Numbered from the stretch's first letter, positions 39,726-50,552 are shown. The stretch is 64,000 bases of DNA from Parietichytrium sp. I65-24A (GCA_012862575.1 BLSF01000009.1:1-64000); one strand, 5' to 3'. Notes: generated by a model from the letters alone, not told the origin. Program-made: numbers and translations.

Positions 39726-41084
39726 ATGGACCGCGTCACTGAACTGCAGAGGCAAGTGGTGGCGCTGGAGCGTAAGCTGGCGCAGAAGGACGCTGAGATC
39801 GAGGCTGCACTGCTCGCAAAGGGACTAGACCTCCACAGCGACCATCGCGAGCTATTGTCGAAGGAGCGTGCAGAGGAACTCGTGTCCAGTGGCTTGGGTG
39901 GCAAGCAGGATGTCCGCGCAGTGAGGCTAGGGACCAAGAGCTTTGGGATTGATGCGGCGAATGTGGTTGCACAGGAGCTTGGGAAAATGCAGCAGCTCGA
40001 ACACGCAGACTTGGCGGACATAATTGCTGGAAGGCCCGAGGCGGAGGCTCTCGAGGTTTTGCAGACAATTTGTGGAGCGCTCCCCGCTCAAAAGCTGCGC
40101 AAGCTAGATCTGTCCGAAAATGCACTCGGCGAGAAAGGTATTCGCGCACTTGAAAAGACGTTGACTAGTTTTTCCGAGCTGGAAGAGATCAAGTTCGCCA
40201 ACAACGGACTCTCCGAATTGTCGATTCAGCTCCTTTCGGAGTTTTTGCCGGTACAGAAACTTAAGGTATTGCACTTTCACAATAATATGTCCGGCTGCGG
40301 GGGCGCCAAAGCAGCTGCAAAAATCTTGGAAAAATGCGAGGTCCTGGAAGACTTTAGAATGTCAGCAAGCCGCGTAAAAGAGGAAGGCGGACTGCCTCTT
40401 ATTCGCGCTCTTTGCAAGCTCGGACCTTCCTTGAAGAAGGTGAATCTTGCAGACAGTCTCTTTGATGACGAATGCTGCGAAGCTTTGCTTGATGGGCTGC
40501 GCAGTATGCCAAAATTACAGGTCCTTATTCTGCGCGACACCAACTTGGACAAAGATATGGTCTTGGACACCTTGGAAGATTCGACAATTCTGCGCGAGCT
40601 GACTCACCTCGATCTCTCTGGGCTTGACTTGGACGCGGACTGCGCAGAGAGGGTGGGAGAAATAGTTTCTTCCAAAACTAAGCTGCACAGCATCTGGATT
40701 GACGACAACTTTCTCGAGTCTGAAGGCATCACCAAATTCTGTTTGGGGCTCTCCAAAGCAAAGCGACCAAGCATGCTGGAAAGCATCTCTTGCAAGACTT
40801 GCGACATGGGTCAGCGCGGGGCTTTTGCTCTGGCAAAATTCGCCGTCGCTCACTCCTCAATGAGCAGGCTGGAGCTGGACGACAATCATATTGCCGAAAG
40901 TGCCATTACTAAAATCCGCTCGATGCTGGAGGCGAAAGGTAGAAAAGATTTCGTCATTTCCTTGAATGACAACGCAGAGGAGGACGACGAAGACGACGAC
41001 GAAGAAGAAGACGAAGAAGAGAATGGCGACGATCTCGATGCGCTGACTGCCTCTCTGAAAAAATCCTTGACCATGGACGATTAG
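39726..41084 (+). CDS. RANGAP1: Ran GTPase-activating protein (leucine-rich repeat RanGAP)
   Basis: This encodes 452 residues. The frame runs upstream through a GTG at 39654, but the first ATG is 39726 (AAGATGG). A short N-terminal coiled coil (about 1-40) and a small helical region (FGIDAANVVAQEL..., about 70-125) precede RanGAP-type leucine-rich repeats of 28-30 residues (about 125-430), for example LRKLDLSENALGEKGIRAL and LTHLDLSGLDLDADCAERV. The C-terminus has the acidic stretch typical of RanGAP (about 425-440). RanGAP stimulates GTP hydrolysis by Ran on the cytosolic side of the nuclear pore and so drives transport directionality. The plant WPP and animal SUMO-binding C-terminal domains are not evident. 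The catalytic Arg finger is not assigned by eye. It is convergent with the dynein light chain gene, 169 bp away. Confidence 0.88.
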   Translation: MDRVTELQRQVVALERKLAQKDAEIEAALLAKGLDLHSDHRELLSKERAEELVSSGLGGKQDVRAVRLGTKSFGIDAANVVAQELGKMQQLEHADLADIIAGRPEAEALEVLQTICGALPAQKLRKLDLSENALGEKGIRALEKTLTSFSELEEIKFANNGLSELSIQLLSEFLPVQKLKVLHFHNNMSGCGGAKAAAKILEKCEVLEDFRMSASRVKEEGGLPLIRALCKLGPSLKKVNLADSLFDDECCEALLDGLRSMPKLQVLILRDTNLDKDMVLDTLEDSTILRELTHLDLSGLDLDADCAERVGEIVSSKTKLHSIWIDDNFLESEGITKFCLGLSKAKRPSMLESISCKTCDMGQRGAFALAKFAVAHSSMSRLELDDNHIAESAITKIRSMLEAKGRKDFVISLNDNAEEDDEDDDEEEDEEENGDDLDALTASLKKSLTMDD

Positions 41085-41140
41085 AAATCTATTTCAGGCC
41101 ACCTCATACTAATCTAATTGTCCCCTTTTCTGTCCTTTTG

Positions 41141-41146
41141 AATAAA
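41141..41146 (+). terminator. candidate poly(A) signal of RanGAP gene
   Basis: AATAAA lies 57 nt after the stop codon at 41084, within the convergent spacer. Confidence 0.55.
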
Positions 41147-41253
41147 CATAATAAGCAATTTCCAGCCGGCCCTATTTGCGAGGACATACTCCATCACGTT
41201 TCTTTACTCTACAATTTTGCGCTGCAGACGCTGGTAAGTCGCTCGTGTCCCGC

Positions 41254-41714
41254 TTAGCATTTGTAACAAAGGCAAGACACGTTTTGATAGTGCACATGAA
41301 TAAGCTGCCTGGCTTGGTGAACCACGTCGAAGCCAAATCCCTCTCCGATCATGACATGCCATGGGCCTCCAAACTTTTTATCCATGTTTGACTTTATAAG
41401 CGCAGCAGCATTCTGCACCAGACCAAAGACACCACGCAATCCTATCGTCAGTGCTTTGCGGATTGAACCAAAGACAAAGTGCTGCGCCAGCCCAGCCACA
41501 AACCACTTACCTCATACTCTGCAGAAGACAGGTACTTGTCCAAGGCCATCACAATCACATCCCGCGACTCCGTCTCCATTTCCAGCACCATATCGCACGA
41601 CTTGATCTGCGGAGTTTGGCGAAACTTGGACCATCCCTCCATCTTATACACAGGCTTGGCCTCTGTTGACGCAGCCGCAGCCGCCGCCACGGGCGACGAT
41701 TGTATGTCTTCCAT
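41254..41714 (-). CDS. DNAL4: dynein light chain, LC8 superfamily, DNAL4-like, one intron
   Basis: Exon 1 is 41714-41511 and exon 2 is 41412-41254, giving 120 residues. The N-terminal extension is Ala-rich. The core after splicing reads ...SSAEYE/NAAALIKSNMDKKFGG..., then PWHVMIGEGFGFDVVHQ, the LC8-fold signature (helix 2 and the strand carrying W-H-V-x-x-G-x-x-F-G). The KFGxxWHVxIGEGFGF wording is closest to DNAL4, an axonemal dynein light chain, rather than cytoplasmic LC8 (which has WHCIVGRNFGS). This supports motile cilia, together with CEP104. The intron falls in phase 0 within helix 2. It is divergent from the paladin-like gene. Confidence 0.92.
41413..41510 (-). other. intron of dynein light chain gene (98 nt)
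   Basis: Donor GTAAGT begins at 41510 directly after a Glu codon, and acceptor GTGCAG ends at 41413 directly before AATGCTGCT. Joining restores continuous LC8-family sequence. Confidence 0.93.
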
Positions 41715-44405
41715 CGTCTTTTCCGTTCACCAACTCCTTCGCCACGACGGCTCTTTCAACGAAACCTTCGGCACTCGTCAGGCGCTCAACCCTCGACCCT
41801 CGCCCCCGCTTCGACTCCAATCACGTGCCCTTTCTTGAGACAAATCTCGCTCTATCAAACTCGCTGCTTCTGTCTTGCCATGCATGAATGTCTCTTTGTC
41901 TCTTGTCTCTTTGTCTTGTCTGTCAACGGTTGAACTGGTTGAAGATGGTTGAACTGGTTGAACAATAACATTACTTGCTCTCAGTCATAGGCTCGGCTAT
42001 ACTGGGGTACACCGAGATAGTACTCCTACTCACCGGCTACTCCAAATAGACACACTTGCCAGTACCGGTAAATAGTGGGAGCCGCTAAGCTTGTTGGGAG
42101 AACTGCTCGTTGCTCGTTGGGTTCTGTTTGAGAGAACCGACTTGGCGGCACGGTTGGTTCCAGCTGATTAAGAGTAGCGAGAAGGTGGGTGCAAGGTGGA
42201 AAAGTTTGCATCCCTCTGCTGTTTCAATGCTCTTACTGCATCGGTTCTACGAGAAAACGAGATTGCTCGGGGACCCCCTCCCCCCCAGACAGTCTTCACT
42301 GAGACGCAGTGTTCCGAGATGTTCCGAGGAACGAGCGGCATAGTCGCGAGTAACTTTGAGGCCGAAAATTTCTCGCGAATCGAGGCTCTCGAAACGCTGC
42401 GTGTGCTGTTACACGCGATGCTTTGCGGTCAAATAGGTCAAATGACGCAAAACCACTCCAGTTCACAAAGACGAAGCTTCCAGACTCAGTACTCGAGTAC
42501 CTTCACTCGACCAGAGAAGCTCTGGACTCCGAGGCTGGGACTAGAACGGGTTTCCTATCAAGCTGGACCACATGCAACTCTAATCATGTCCGGTTTTCTG
42601 CAAAAAACCTTTGAAGGAAAAAAAGAAGAAGTAAAGAAGGTAAGTACTAGTACCGGTAACTAAGTGAGTAAGAGAAGACGAAGACAACGTTCTCTGCAGT
42701 AAACAATACTAGGAAGTGCTAAATGCTACTGGCGGGGACTACTCATAGCTAGCCGCGGTTGGTTAGGTTGGTTAGGTTAGCAACAGGGGTGCAACAGTTC
42801 TGCTAACAGCAGGGCTTCGTCTGTCGCCCGCAGCTGAACCGATGCAATGTAGCTCTCTGATACACGACCCCGAGCGCGCTTGGGAGCAGAGGGCAGAGAT
42901 GAGCAGAGATGAGCGGTGGGAGCAAGGTGCGGTCGTTGACAGTGGAACTTGGAATCTCGAATCTCTCACAAGGTTTTCCGACAGTGGGTCTGTTTGTCTA
43001 GTTTGTCTGTTTGTGCATGTGCAAGTGCACATGCCGCAATCTGAGAAGACCTTGAAACCTAAGCGATTGTGCCAATTTGCTTCAGGTCCTTTGGACTAAC
43101 TCCAAGATGCAGCAAGGAGAAAAAGAGCTCAAAAAAGTCAAGCTTACCAACATTTACCAACAGTAGAATGGATACATTTGCAGGAGACCCGGCTGTCCAC
43201 GAGACCATGCGGCATGGTCTTGACACGCATGAATCACGCCAGCAGAGGCAGATTCTCGAACGACAATTCACGCATGGACATGCATGGACGGGCGGGCTCC
43301 TACTACTTCGAGGCGAGCCGGTCGGCCCACTGCCATCATGATCATGGTCACAGATGATGGGAAAGTCAGCTAGGACCAGGCGACAGGATTCTTTCTCTCT
43401 CTTGCAACTCTTGCATTGCTGAACTCTGTTCTCGTGTGTGTGTGATGTGTCTCTGTCTCTGTCTGTCTTGTGTCTTGGACTGATAGTGCGTTCATTCACT
43501 CGTGCATTCCTCGAGTTCGAGTTGCACTCGCAATGTCAGACCCGCGCAGGTACTAGCACTGAACGGAGAATCACGGAAATAAGAGGAAAGAAGACAGACC
43601 ATCGAATCGACAAAAGGTGCCAGAAGATAGGAAAAGTTTCCACTTGGGAAATTTGACAACTCAGATTCAGATAGAGAATCTCTGTCAGGAAAAATGCAAA
43701 AGATTTGCAACGCAAAGAAAGAAAGATCTGCACGGCAGCCGCAGCTTTGTTTGCTAGCCGTATCTACCCACCTCCTCTAGGCTCCCTCATACACGCGAGA
43801 AAGAACTTGCACTGCTACCCCGGCGACTATGGCTAGCGACTAAAGTTCGCAGTAGCCCACTTACCCACTCAGTAGCGGAGAGACAGAAGAGGGAGGCAAG
43901 GCAACAGCACTTCAGCAGGCCTACCTTCACGCGTAATGGCACTACTACCAACTACTTCTAGTGCACAGATTGCACCGTGAGAGTGGGTACTTCTGAGTAC
44001 TAGTAACGTGTATCACAGTCAGTGCTACCAGTTAGTGCTGTCTGGGTGTAGTGAGACTAAGCAAGCTGTGTACTGAGAGTACTGAGTACCACTGACAGTG
44101 AGTATCCATTTCTCTCTCTCTCTCTCTCTTGGCAGACCCCAATTCCGGTACACGCACAGTCGCTGTCAACGGCAGAGACACGAGACACATCCGCGAGGAC
44201 CCTAGGACCTTAGTACCCGAGTACCCGAGGACACTAGCATCGGAGGCCGCGTTCTGTACATCGCGAGTGCATCGCAGGCGCAGGTTGGTGGGCGGGAGCG
44301 TTGGGACACGGCGCGAGCGAGGGGGCCGCAGGAGATAAGGGAGCACCAGCACCAGCAAGAACAACAGCGGGACGGGAAGGAGCAAGGAACAAGGAACAAG
44401 GAAGG
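41715..44405. other. divergent intergenic region (2.7 kb)
   Basis: This is the shared 5' region of the dynein light chain (-) and paladin (+) genes. It includes TACCGGTA at 42063-42070 and 42651-42658, several GTAC-rich patches (for example 42489-42501, 43995-44010 and 44070-44095), a TC tract at 44111-44129, and a purine-rich leader with repeated GGAACAA before the paladin ATG. No frame here has a recognisable motif; the longest (155 codons, 42196-42663) begins with GTG and is not called. Confidence 0.55.
44111..44129. repeat. TC microsatellite
   Basis: A 19-nt uninterrupted TC run lies about 280 bp upstream of the paladin start codon; GA is on the opposite strand. Confidence 0.8.
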
Positions 44406-47400
44406 ATGGGCGAGCCGATGGAGGGGTCCCTCACAGCGCGGGACATCGAACGGGCAGTGGCGCAAGGGCTGACGAGAACGTCGCGGAACCGGTTCTTTCA
44501 CGGAGAGGATACGAGATTTGCGCTGGCGGGGAGCTCGATTTTGGTGAATGTGGGGGAAGTGCTGGACGGACGAGAGGGAAGCGTGCTGGACAACCGGTCG
44601 ATTTTGAAGATCGACTATGTGCCCTCGCAGGCGACGAACGATAACCACTTTCCGATTCACATCAACGGGACGTACCATCTGCGCCAGAGTTCAACAACCC
44701 AGATCTTTGGTGTAGCGCAGCCCACGATCGCGGGTATTCGCGGGATATTGAACCTGCTGGGGGCTGGCAGGACGCAGCAAAAGCAGGCGTCAGCGCTGAA
44801 GAAGAATGTTTTATGGATCAACATGCGCGAGGAGCCGACGCTCTACGTCAACGGGCGCAGCACCGTGCTTCGGGACCGTAACGAGCCGTTTCACAACATC
44901 GATCAGCTTCAAGGCATCGACCCAAAAAGAATTCGCGAGCTGGAGGTGCGGCTAAAGGAGGACGTGGTCGAGGAAGCAAGCAAGTACAATGGGAACATCA
45001 TCCTGCACGAAGAGAGGGAGCGCAACGAACTGGACGCGAGCTGGGAGGCGGTCACGTTGGATGACATTCTCACCCCAGACGAGGTGTTTTTCCGTTTCAA
45101 TATGCATGGGTACCGAGTGAAATATGTGCGCATTCCCACCACACCCGAAAAGCCGCCGTCGGCAAAGTTCTTTGACTCACTCGTCAAGTGCCTTATGGAT
45201 ACTCCACCACTTACGACCATCGTATTCAACTGCCAGACAGGCGTCTCGCGAAGTACCATCGGGATGATTGCAAGTGGGCTCGTTCAGATGTGGCGAGGAC
45301 TGATCGAGATTCCAAAAATACCTACCACAAAGTCCTTGGGCGGCGCAAGCGTGGAAGGGGAGTCTTCGCAGTCCCGCATCGCTCAGCTTGCAATCGAAGA
45401 AGAGGAGGCAGAAACTTCGCACGACGATGAGGCAGATGGATTCGAATTGACCTATGAAGGCACTGCCGAGCTTTCGAGAGGTGGTGATATGGGCGACATG
45501 GGCGAAAGGAGCGAGTCTGATGTTGAATTACAGCGTGGCCCCGATATAGAGCAGGAGCAGCTTCCAATGAAACCGCCTCTTTCTCCTCGGGTCCAGAAGT
45601 TGCGCAGGCCGCACGTTGTTCGTGTTTTAAGCGGTGCAGCATTGTCTTCGCTTGAAGAGTCCCTGGATATGCAGTCACCCGTGAACAGGAGGTTTCATCA
45701 CGAGTTCTCCTCGAATGATGCAATCTCCAAGCAGCTCGAAGCTGGCTGGTACCAGCCGACTCTCAATCTTCTCCGACTCATCGATAGCGGGCGGGAGGCA
45801 AAGAAGCACGTCGACTTTTTCTGTGACGATGGGGCTCATCTGGTCAACATCCGCTCCGTGATCTTTCTACTGCGCAGCAGGGCCAGTAGGGAGCGCCACC
45901 AACCCTCGGAGCAGTTCAAAATCTATCGCGCAGCGACGGCTCTCTCGCGTTATCTGATGCTCATCACTTTCGATGCATACCTTGCCACTCAGGTGGAAAA
46001 TGTGATGTCGAGGCACACTGGTATGCAGAGCCCGTTCCGCCACCACCGCAGTGATTCGATGAGTTCCCTCCGCGGCGAGCAGCAGCAGGAAGGAGCTTTC
46101 CCGATGTCTTTCAATGAGTGGCTTCGGGCAAGGCCAGAAATCGTTCGCCTTTTGGAGTCCGTGGAAAAGGAACCAACTCGTGCGCTGGAAGCGATGGATA
46201 TCCCCACCTCTATGGGCCTTGAGGATACAACTAGCGCCAGCTTGCGAAAGGACATGCGTGAAGCAATGGAAGCTCGCCGAGGCTCCATGCTTAACACGGA
46301 CACGATCCTTAAAGCGGACCACTTCCCAGGAGGATTTGCAGAGAGGCACGGTGTGGAGACCGGGACTTCGATCCGTGGCGCACCAAACTTTCGAAATGTG
46401 GAGGGCTCGCGGGTATACGGTGTGTGCACGCCAACCGTCGACGCAGCCTCTTCGATTGTCCATTACATTCAGACCGCATCAAATGCCAAGAAGGTCATCT
46501 GGACCAACTTGCGCGAAGAGCCGGTGGTGTACATTAACAAACAACCTTACGTGCTTCGCAGCGTCAAGCAACCCTTTCGCAATGTCAATGAATTCGTGAT
46601 GATTAATCCAGAGCGTCTGGAGGCAGCCGAGATGCGTCTTAAGAATGACATCTTAAACGAAGCAAAACGTTATCAAGGTCGCATTTTGGTCCACACCGAA
46701 TCGGACGACAGAAGCCTCCAACTGCTGTGGGAGTCGATCACAGAAGAGGATGTAATGACGCCACGCGAAGTTTACGAGAGCTTGGTGGAGTCCGGGCTGC
46801 CAGTGGACTATGCGCGCGTTCCCCTCACCCCTGAACAGCCGCCGTCCCCGAGCGACGTGGACCACATTATCCAGCGTGTTAGAGGGTCAATGGCGCAGCC
46901 TGGATCCCACTTTGTCTTCAATTGCCAGCTTGGGCGAGGCCGCTCCACAACCGCCATGGTCATTGCTCTTTTGGAGCTTCAGCGCGTGGACGATCCTGGC
47001 ACAGACTTTTACGAAGATATCATGGCCTATGGCGAGAGCATGATGAAGTTTGAGAAGAGCCAGAGCAATCCGAAAACTCCCCGTGCACTAAGAAGCGAAT
47101 CCTCCCGCGGGAAGAGCTCCAAAGCCCACGACTCCGACGAGGAAGACGAGAGGGTGTCTGGCCCTGCGAGGCCTGGCAGCCCCTCACAGGGCTACTCCAC
47201 CGCTGGAAATGATTCCTCTGATGAGGACGATTACAAACGTAGGAAGCAAAAGCCTGCTGCGGGTGGCGATGAAGAGTACGGGGTTATCCTGAGCTTAATC
47301 AGAGTCTTAAGTAGCGGCATCACAGCGAAAAAGTGGGCTGATCTCGTCATCGACCAGTGCGGTGCCGTGGAGAACATTCGCCGCAATATTCTTGAGAATC

Positions 47401-48935
47401 TGGAGCGCGCAAACACGGCGCGCACTTCTCAAAGATCCGAGGAGTTTATTCAGCGCGGTCTCCTGAATCTGCGCCGGTACTACATGCTCATTCTCGTGGC
47501 AGCCTATGAGATATGCTACGTGAAAGACTGTCGCGAGTCTTTCTCGCGATGGTACTACCGCCGGCCAGAGTTGAAGACCATCTACAACGAAGTTCAAAGC
47601 AAAGATGCTTTGCGAGCGTCCGTGGACCGCGTCATGTCTGGCCCTCCGCCAACCGAGGCGAACGAGCTGGCAGCTTCCGAGAAGCCCGCAGAGGAAAACG
47701 CAGACAGCCGTATTAGCTCCGTCATCCAGTTCGTTTCGCGTCGCGACGGTATGGTGCTTACTCGGGGCTCTATTTTGAAATCCGACCACTTCCCGGGGTG
47801 CAATCGTCTAAAAAACGCAAAGGTCATCATCAATGGCGCTCCAAACTTTCGCGAGATTATTACAAGCGACGATGAGCAAAAAAGTGTGGGAATTTACGGT
47901 ACGGGGATCCCGACCGTGGAAGGGTTGCGCGGCGTTCTAGACCACGTGAGTAAGCGCAGGAACGGCAAGAAGAGCATTATTTGGGTTAATCTTCGTGAAG
48001 AACCTATCCTTTACGTAAATGGCCGTCCATTTGTTCTTCGCAAACTAGAGCATCCGTTTGAAAATTTGGAGCACACCGGAATCAGCAAGGAGCGAGTCGA
48101 AGAGATGGAGGGAAGACTCAAGATGGATGTTATCAATGAAATTCTCGGCAACAATGGCAGGCTATTGGTCCATGACGAAGATGCCTCTGGCCTTCAGCCA
48201 GTCTGGGAGAACGTGGATATTTCTGAGGGCTCTACGAGCGTGCAAACACCCCGTGATCTCTACGCTATGTTGGCTCGCACCTACAACGTCAAACAGTTTC
48301 GCGTGCCGATCACTGACGAGCAGGCTCCAAAGGTTACGGACTACGACGAAATATCTAACATTGTGAGAAATGCTCCGGTCGAAGCGGAGATCGTCTTCAA
48401 CTGTCAGATGGGCCGCGGTAGGACCACGACAGGCCTGGTGGTCGGATCCGCTGTCCGGCTGTGGGAGAAGCGAGAGCTCTGGAGCTACACTGGGACCTGC
48501 GAAAAGCTCATTGCCGATGGCGTCGTGGCGTCGAAGCGCACGTCCATCTCTGACGAAAATCCAGTTCCCAACGCCCGTTATTTGATGGGCCAGTACGAAG
48601 CCATTACTGCGTTGACCCGGGTGTTGGATCAAGGAAACCTTGCCAAAGCCACCACTGATTCCATCATCGATACTTGTGACGCGCTTCAGAATCTTCGCGA
48701 GGCCATCGACGCATTGAGAGACGTTTCAACGAACGAAGAAAAATCTCCAATGCAAAGAGCTGCAGCGCTGAATCGCGGAGTGCACTATTTGCGCAGGTAT
48801 TACCAGCTCATTGAATTTGTGGACTATCTCTTTTCGAGTAGCCCAGACGACAGAACCAGGATCAAGACTTTTGCTGCCTGGCTCCGAGATCGTCGCGAGC
48901 TCAAGTCTATTATCAAGCGAATCACTCTTGATTAG
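44406..48935 (+). CDS. paladin-like protein with three tandem PTP-like phytase modules
   Basis: This encodes 1509 residues. The frame is open from 44301, but the first ATG is 44406 (AAGGATGG). Three homologous modules of about 500 residues each contain the start motif SILK-x-D-x-x-P, then PT-V/I-x-G/A (FGVAQPTIAG, YGVCTPTVDA, YGTGIPTVEG), then a W-x-N-x-REEP-x-x-Y-x-N segment, the P-loop Cys motif, and a helical R-x-Y-x-L-I region. P-loops are CQTGVSRS (Cys 276), CQLGRGRS (Cys 840) and CQMGRGRT (Cys 1333), all keeping C-x5-R. Acidic disordered linkers separate the modules. Paladins are cysteine-phosphatase-like proteins, and related bacterial enzymes dephosphorylate inositol polyphosphates. 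Animal paladin is smaller (about 856 residues). Activity per module cannot be judged by eye; P-loop 1 differs most. No signal peptide is seen. Confidence 0.92.
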   Translation: MGEPMEGSLTARDIERAVAQGLTRTSRNRFFHGEDTRFALAGSSILVNVGEVLDGREGSVLDNRSILKIDYVPSQATNDNHFPIHINGTYHLRQSSTTQIFGVAQPTIAGIRGILNLLGAGRTQQKQASALKKNVLWINMREEPTLYVNGRSTVLRDRNEPFHNIDQLQGIDPKRIRELEVRLKEDVVEEASKYNGNIILHEERERNELDASWEAVTLDDILTPDEVFFRFNMHGYRVKYVRIPTTPEKPPSAKFFDSLVKCLMDTPPLTTIVFNCQTGVSRSTIGMIASGLVQMWRGLIEIPKIPTTKSLGGASVEGESSQSRIAQLAIEEEEAETSHDDEADGFELTYEGTAELSRGGDMGDMGERSESDVELQRGPDIEQEQLPMKPPLSPRVQKLRRPHVVRVLSGAALSSLEESLDMQSPVNRRFHHEFSSNDAISKQLEAGWYQPTLNLLRLIDSGREAKKHVDFFCDDGAHLVNIRSVIFLLRSRASRERHQPSEQFKIYRAATALSRYLMLITFDAYLATQVENVMSRHTGMQSPFRHHRSDSMSSLRGEQQQEGAFPMSFNEWLRARPEIVRLLESVEKEPTRALEAMDIPTSMGLEDTTSASLRKDMREAMEARRGSMLNTDTILKADHFPGGFAERHGVETGTSIRGAPNFRNVEGSRVYGVCTPTVDAASSIVHYIQTASNAKKVIWTNLREEPVVYINKQPYVLRSVKQPFRNVNEFVMINPERLEAAEMRLKNDILNEAKRYQGRILVHTESDDRSLQLLWESITEEDVMTPREVYESLVESGLPVDYARVPLTPEQPPSPSDVDHIIQRVRGSMAQPGSHFVFNCQLGRGRSTTAMVIALLELQRVDDPGTDFYEDIMAYGESMMKFEKSQSNPKTPRALRSESSRGKSSKAHDSDEEDERVSGPARPGSPSQGYSTAGNDSSDEDDYKRRKQKPAAGGDEEYGVILSLIRVLSSGITAKKWADLVIDQCGAVENIRRNILENLERANTARTSQRSEEFIQRGLLNLRRYYMLILVAAYEICYVKDCRESFSRWYYRRPELKTIYNEVQSKDALRASVDRVMSGPPPTEANELAASEKPAEENADSRISSVIQFVSRRDGMVLTRGSILKSDHFPGCNRLKNAKVIINGAPNFREIITSDDEQKSVGIYGTGIPTVEGLRGVLDHVSKRRNGKKSIIWVNLREEPILYVNGRPFVLRKLEHPFENLEHTGISKERVEEMEGRLKMDVINEILGNNGRLLVHDEDASGLQPVWENVDISEGSTSVQTPRDLYAMLARTYNVKQFRVPITDEQAPKVTDYDEISNIVRNAPVEAEIVFNCQMGRGRTTTGLVVGSAVRLWEKRELWSYTGTCEKLIADGVVASKRTSISDENPVPNARYLMGQYEAITALTRVLDQGNLAKATTDSIIDTCDALQNLREAIDALRDVSTNEEKSPMQRAAALNRGVHYLRRYYQLIEFVDYLFSSSPDDRTRIKTFAAWLRDRRELKSIIKRITLD

Positions 48936-49028
48936 AAAGAAGAACATCTGCTCGACTATTTTAGCAGAATTCACAGAAAGAATTTTCGTATAATCTTCTT
49001 TCTCTCAGTGAGTGCAATTTCCATCCTT

Positions 49029-49217
49029 CTACCGTTTCCCACAATTAATTTCACCGAGCTTCGCAACGTCTTCGAGGCCCTCAGGTAAAGCCTCAAGATT
49101 AGCGTCAAACTGTTCATGAGACGAAACCTTTCCCTTCTTCACTGTCTTTTCCCTGTTTCCTCTTCCTTCTATTCCATTCTCGTCCTCATGGCCAACAAAT
49201 TTTTGGAAGACCTCCAT
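49029..49217 (-). CDS. possible small or 3'-terminal coding exon, unidentified
   Basis: This is a 62-codon frame with an ATG at 49217 and stop at 49029. The frame is also open upstream to a TAG near 49281, reading ESGKGHPAVNLVLMEVF across the ATG. The composition is protein-like (charged, Gly-rich middle, LEALPEGLEDVAKLGEI near the end) and unlike surrounding non-coding frames. A minus-strand gene here would be convergent with paladin (93 bp apart) and restore the alternating-strand pattern of the window. Sequence near 49281 (GTTTAG) could be a splice acceptor, so this may be the last exon of a spliced gene, but I cannot place upstream exons. No family is recognised. Confidence 0.22.
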   Translation of the reverse strand: MEVFQKFVGHEDENGIEGRGNREKTVKKGKVSSHEQFDANLEALPEGLEDVAKLGEINCGKR

Positions 49218-50552
49218 CAGAACTAGGTTGACAGCAGGGTGCCCTTTCCCCGACTCACGTATACTTGCGTGTTTATTGGGAACCTAAACTCCAACTTGAT
49301 GAGTACTTTACGTACGACGCGACGGCAGAGGCAAGGTCAAGCTAGTTGATTGATTAATGAGGATCAAAATCAACCTGAAAATCAACAGCAAACAGCAAAA
49401 AGAGAGCGAGAGCTTCTCTCCATCTCCCCATTTCTCTCTTGTCCTCATCAAACGCCGCGTCACAAGCGTTCCTCACCTTTCCGAAGATATATAAATAAGG
49501 GTCGGACTATGCGGAAATCGTAGAATTTGGCGACGTTTTTCTCGTCTCGCGAAGCTTTCTATCCTTCTTTCTTGCTTCCCCCTTTTTTCTTTCTTTCTTT
49601 CGTACTCCTAAACAGTTGCTGAAATGCACTTGCGGAGGCTTGTGGGCCGCTTCAAACGCTACTAGCAACAACGAAAACAACAACAACAAACAACAAACAA
49701 CGACAAACAGTTGGTGTCCGCCCAGTCAAGAGCGAACCTTTTCTTTTGAGAGAGAAATTTGTCTTGATTGACTGTGAAAAAATGTTATTTGCCTCCACTC
49801 CGGTCCAGCCTCTAGAAAGATGGAGCTAAGAAAGCCTCCCGGGTTTTTTGCTCGTGAACTCCGTCTACTACAAACTATAGCACACCTGGCTCTTGTTGGA
49901 GGACGGAGCAGCTGTATGAGCAATGCTAGCGTTTAGATAGGAAGGAGACCTGTGTGAGGGCTCTTCAGGCTATCAATTTATTTAGCTAGCGCTATGAATA
50001 GTACTAAATTAGGTGAAATGATAGTGACTGAGTGATGATGGAACCAGGCATCGCTTTCGTTCTACTCACTCTCAGTAACTGTACCGGTAGTGGGATGTTC
50101 AGCCATTCATGTTATTCCGTTCTCCTGTTGAGAAATCAGAATTCAGAATCTGTAAATTTTCAAAGTTCAGAATTCAGACTCACAGTCCAATCAATTGTCT
50201 ACAATTTGCCACGTGCCGTGTCTTTCTCTCTCTCTTTTGTTTTTTGTCTTTCGTTCATTCAGAATTCTTTCAGAATATTTCAGAGTGCAGGATTGAGAAG
50301 ATTGACTATTAGGTTCAGGCACTGGTATGTTTTTTGGATAGCAATACCTTTCGTCTTTCGTCTTTCGTCTCTCCTCATTCGACACGTTCCTGGATGTTCC
50401 TGGCTAGGAATACTTTCGGCCCATCAGCACAACCCTCCTCACGACAGCTTTGCACTGCGCGACACAGGAGCACAATAATTACCCGATTGGATACTGGCTA
50501 CACTGGGCGTTTAAGACTCGATAGTAGATACTCGTGGGACAACCATGTGAGT

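Noticed and set aside
40960-41040. GAC/GAA trinucleotide repeat as a microsatellite
   Set aside because: It encodes the acidic tail expected of RanGAP, so it is coding sequence and not an independent repeat element.
42196-42663. 155-codon plus-strand frame upstream of paladin
   Set aside because: Starts with GTG, contains GTAC-type repeat sequence at both ends and has no recognisable domain.
44301-44405. Upstream extension of paladin from a TTG
   Set aside because: The first ATG at 44406 has a good context, and the extension encodes only leader-type GC- and purine-rich sequence.
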